The position numbers and the translations under genes are program-made. A stretch of DNA of 18,524 nt from Coemansia sp. RSA 1804 (lineage: Eukaryota; Kickxellomycota; Kickxellomycetes; Kickxellales; Kickxellaceae): the NCBI GenBank assembly GCA_027578815.1, contig JANBTH010000387.1, positions 1-18,524 of the forward strand, read 5' to 3'. Position 1 is the first letter of the stretch. The number at the start of each line of letters is the position of its first letter. The notes under the pieces are model-generated. The model was not told where the DNA came from and did no database searches. It saw nothing but the letters and a program-made list of their open reading frames with translations. Shown here in pieces: positions 17,801 to 18,524 of the stretch.

Positions 17801-18477
17801 CCAGCATCACGCATCCTGATGATGCGATTCCAACAATCGCATGTCACCAGAATCGCTATGCGCGAGTTGAGCGTGTGCTGATAAGCTCAGAGGCCCTGGC
17901 CATCTGCTATAGCGTATCAGGCGCACTTGGTGCAGACGACAGTCGGGACAGGCTGGACCCAACCCGCGCCTTCAATCAGACATTTCTGACGATGCCTGGC
18001 CAGTCTTTGGGATCAGAATCAGGCAGCCTCAGTAACAGCCACAGCGCTTCAAGTCAAGATCGGTACAGTCACTATTACAACAGCCAGAAGAGCAATGTTT
18101 CCGATGACAGTAGCTGCCATGAAGGAAAGGCAGCCGACGACAACAATCCTCAGGGCTCTCCCATTGACGACGGTGCATTTGAAATAGCAGCATTGCATGT
18201 TTATACGATCAACGGCCGTCACCTGCGCACACGCAGGCTTGTCCATCATCTTCGCGATATTGCGCTGACTAAGGATGGAAAATATGGCGTGTGTGTAAAC
18301 CTAAACTCGCGTGTTGCTATTTTCGAAACTAATACCCTTAGCATCGTTCGCCAGTTTGAGCTCCCTGCGTGCGGATGCTCCGTTTCTTGGAGCGGTGCTA
18401 GCGAGCGACAGATTATTGTTGGATGTGAGGGAGGGTTGGTGGTTGTCATATCAGCCGATCTCTCTGTTGTTCACTGA
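5867..18477 (+). CDS. Giant BEACH-domain protein (WDFY3/Alfy-LvsA-Bph1 group), 4131 aa
   Basis: CDS is a join of 5867-6031 (55 residues) and 6247-18477. BEACH proteins are large scaffolds in membrane traffic, lysosome/vacuole function and selective autophagy. From N to C: a long helical, probably armadillo-like region (about 1-1270) with an Asp/Gly tract near 564; a concanavalin A/LamG-like domain (about 1278-1520); further helical repeats broken by Ser-rich linkers (near 1880-1940 and 2168-2195); an ERGPW-like segment and WMLDATENNRRMRRRL (about 2815-2855), typical of the stretch before the PH domain; a PH-BEACH domain (about 2952-3083); the BEACH domain (about 3103-3385); and incomplete WD40 repeats to the end. 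BEACH residues such as AGRSYNDLSQYPVFPW and VKELIPEFFYLPEF resemble human WDFY3 most closely. There is no FYVE finger after the WD repeats, unlike animal WDFY3. The start at 5867 (G at -3) and the splice are inferred from frame and consensus; the ATG at 6262 would give 4071 residues. Exact orthology to Bph1 or LvsA is not settled. Confidence 0.93.
6032..6246 (+). other. Intron of the BEACH gene, 215 nt, phase 0
   Basis: The donor is GAGA|GTAAGT at 6032, the acceptor TGTGTAG ending at 6246, with a CTAAT branch-point match at 6196-6200, about 46 bases before the acceptor. Exon 1 ends on a complete codon (Arg), and the long second exon continues in the same phase with LFSGI-Met. Unspliced RNA meets stop codons soon after 6100. 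A competing acceptor ATACAG ending at 6166 would add ten codons and then hit TAA at 6197. Confidence 0.7.
7771..7797 (+). repeat. GATGGC hexanucleotide microsatellite encoding Asp-Gly repeats
   Basis: Four tandem copies of GATGGC plus a final GAT run in frame in the BEACH gene and encode alternating Asp and Gly. The flanking codons are also acidic (DD before, EDD after). A hexamer keeps the frame whatever its copy number, so length variation would be tolerated. Confidence 0.9.
9913..10640 (+). other. Concanavalin A/LamG-like domain of the BEACH protein
   Basis: Residues of about 1278-1520 in the 4131-residue protein. Typical elements are FSFGGHGG, RGFTFTAWINP, the GKWTSIAVCYTH strand, LHIYIDGELAGK, CYIGGSPE, and FSGRIANIRMFDGALRASEIEML. 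This order (W.sh.h...H, ...h.lY.DG, C.IG, F.G.I..h.hF..AL....I) is that of the jelly-roll domain found upstream of the PH-BEACH module in many BEACH proteins. It may bind a carbohydrate or protein partner; the ligand is not known from sequence. Confidence 0.75.
14935..15330 (+). other. PH-BEACH domain
   Basis: Residues of about 2952-3083. It starts at CERVALLGSVAGHVEITST (strands of the PH-like fold) and ends with ITWRLSDIDQVHFRRYMLRN, AVEVFFKDHSSVFMNIENK and LMQLVWKLASL. The stretches (W.lsdI..v..RRY.lr..AlE.Ff.d..s.f.nf) are the usual signature. An unusual Ser/Gly-rich insertion separates the early strands from the W..sDI motif. In known structures this domain packs against the BEACH domain and forms one unit with it. 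Confidence 0.88.
15388..16236 (+). other. BEACH domain
   Basis: Residues of about 3103-3385, about 280 long as usual. Motifs in order: TERWQHGELSNFEYLMALN, AGRSYNDLSQYPVFPWV, DLSRPIGALNEKRL, FHYGTHYSSASAVAYYLLR, EPFTSVHVSLQSGKFDHADR, VKELIPEFFYLPEFLVNSNG, LGDVSLPPWA, SANLHKWIDLVFGYKQRG, AHNVFYYLTYEGAVNLDAI and FGQTPTQLFSSPHPPR. All the conserved blocks are present with no break. No enzymatic activity is known for this domain; it serves as a scaffold. Confidence 0.97.
17218..18474 (+). other. C-terminal WD40-like repeats broken by low-complexity insertions
   Basis: Residues of about 3713-4131. Recognisable blades are RVAVGSSDGSICILNI (about 3724-3739), LHGHDAAVLDVAVDSDHDVV with ADGTVSLWTVRTGRYL (about 3860-3900), ALHVYTINGRHLRTRRL, and the last two strands sets near the C-terminus (KYGVCVNLNSRVAIFETNT; RQIIVGCEGGLVVVI). 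Between them lie a Gly/Ser/Ala-rich insertion (about 3747-3853) and a Ser/Asp-rich one (about 3960-4030). Only about four to five blades are clear, so the fold may complete itself with the poorly conserved stretch after the BEACH domain. Confidence 0.75.
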
Positions 18478-18524
18478 AAATTACCTGGTTGTTATATAAT
18501 TGTTCTGTTGCTGGAAAGATCAAA
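18478..18524 (+). other. Start of the BEACH gene 3' region
   Basis: Only 47 bases follow the TGA. They are AT-rich and contain TATATAA, with no AATAAA. The poly(A) site probably lies beyond the window. Confidence 0.4.

Overview
The window looks like nuclear DNA of a fungus. The genes are eukaryotic single-copy housekeeping genes with sparse, short GT-AG introns. The introns have CTAAT-type branch points. Leaders are pyrimidine-rich, and AT-rich spacers separate coding sequence of more balanced composition. The lineage is not fixed by what I can see. A basal (early-diverging) filamentous fungus is my best guess, held with low confidence.

Layout. (1) Positions 1-225 hold the 3' end of a small plus-strand gene whose protein ends in a Cys/His-rich tail. 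(2) A spacer of about 1.5 kb follows with no supportable gene. (3) Positions 1718-1978 encode a complete 86-residue protein with the same overall plan: a CxCxxC cluster, a Lys/Glu-rich linker, then a Cys/His tail. The two look like a tandem family of small metal-binding proteins that I do not recognise. (4) On the minus strand, 3080-2460, is a two-exon gene for a small protein of unknown function with a basic stretch followed by an acidic C-terminus. It is convergent with gene 3 and divergent from DIM1. (5) 3610-4638 is DIM1, the 18S rRNA dimethyladenosine methyltransferase. (6) 4815-5369 is the coatomer zeta subunit. (7) 5867-18477 is a giant BEACH protein of 4131 residues, related to WDFY3/Alfy and to the LvsA/Bph1 group. 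It has one short first exon, one 215-nt intron and a single 12.2-kb second exon.

How the genes relate. DIM1 acts in small-subunit ribosome biogenesis. Zeta-COP and the BEACH protein both act in membrane traffic, but fungal neighbours are usually transcribed independently, and each gene here has its own leader-like spacer. No mobile element, CRISPR array, tRNA or rRNA was recognised. The least explained content is the pair of Cys/His-rich small proteins and the small minus-strand gene. The latter has an intron that is in frame and open up to the TAG of its own acceptor.
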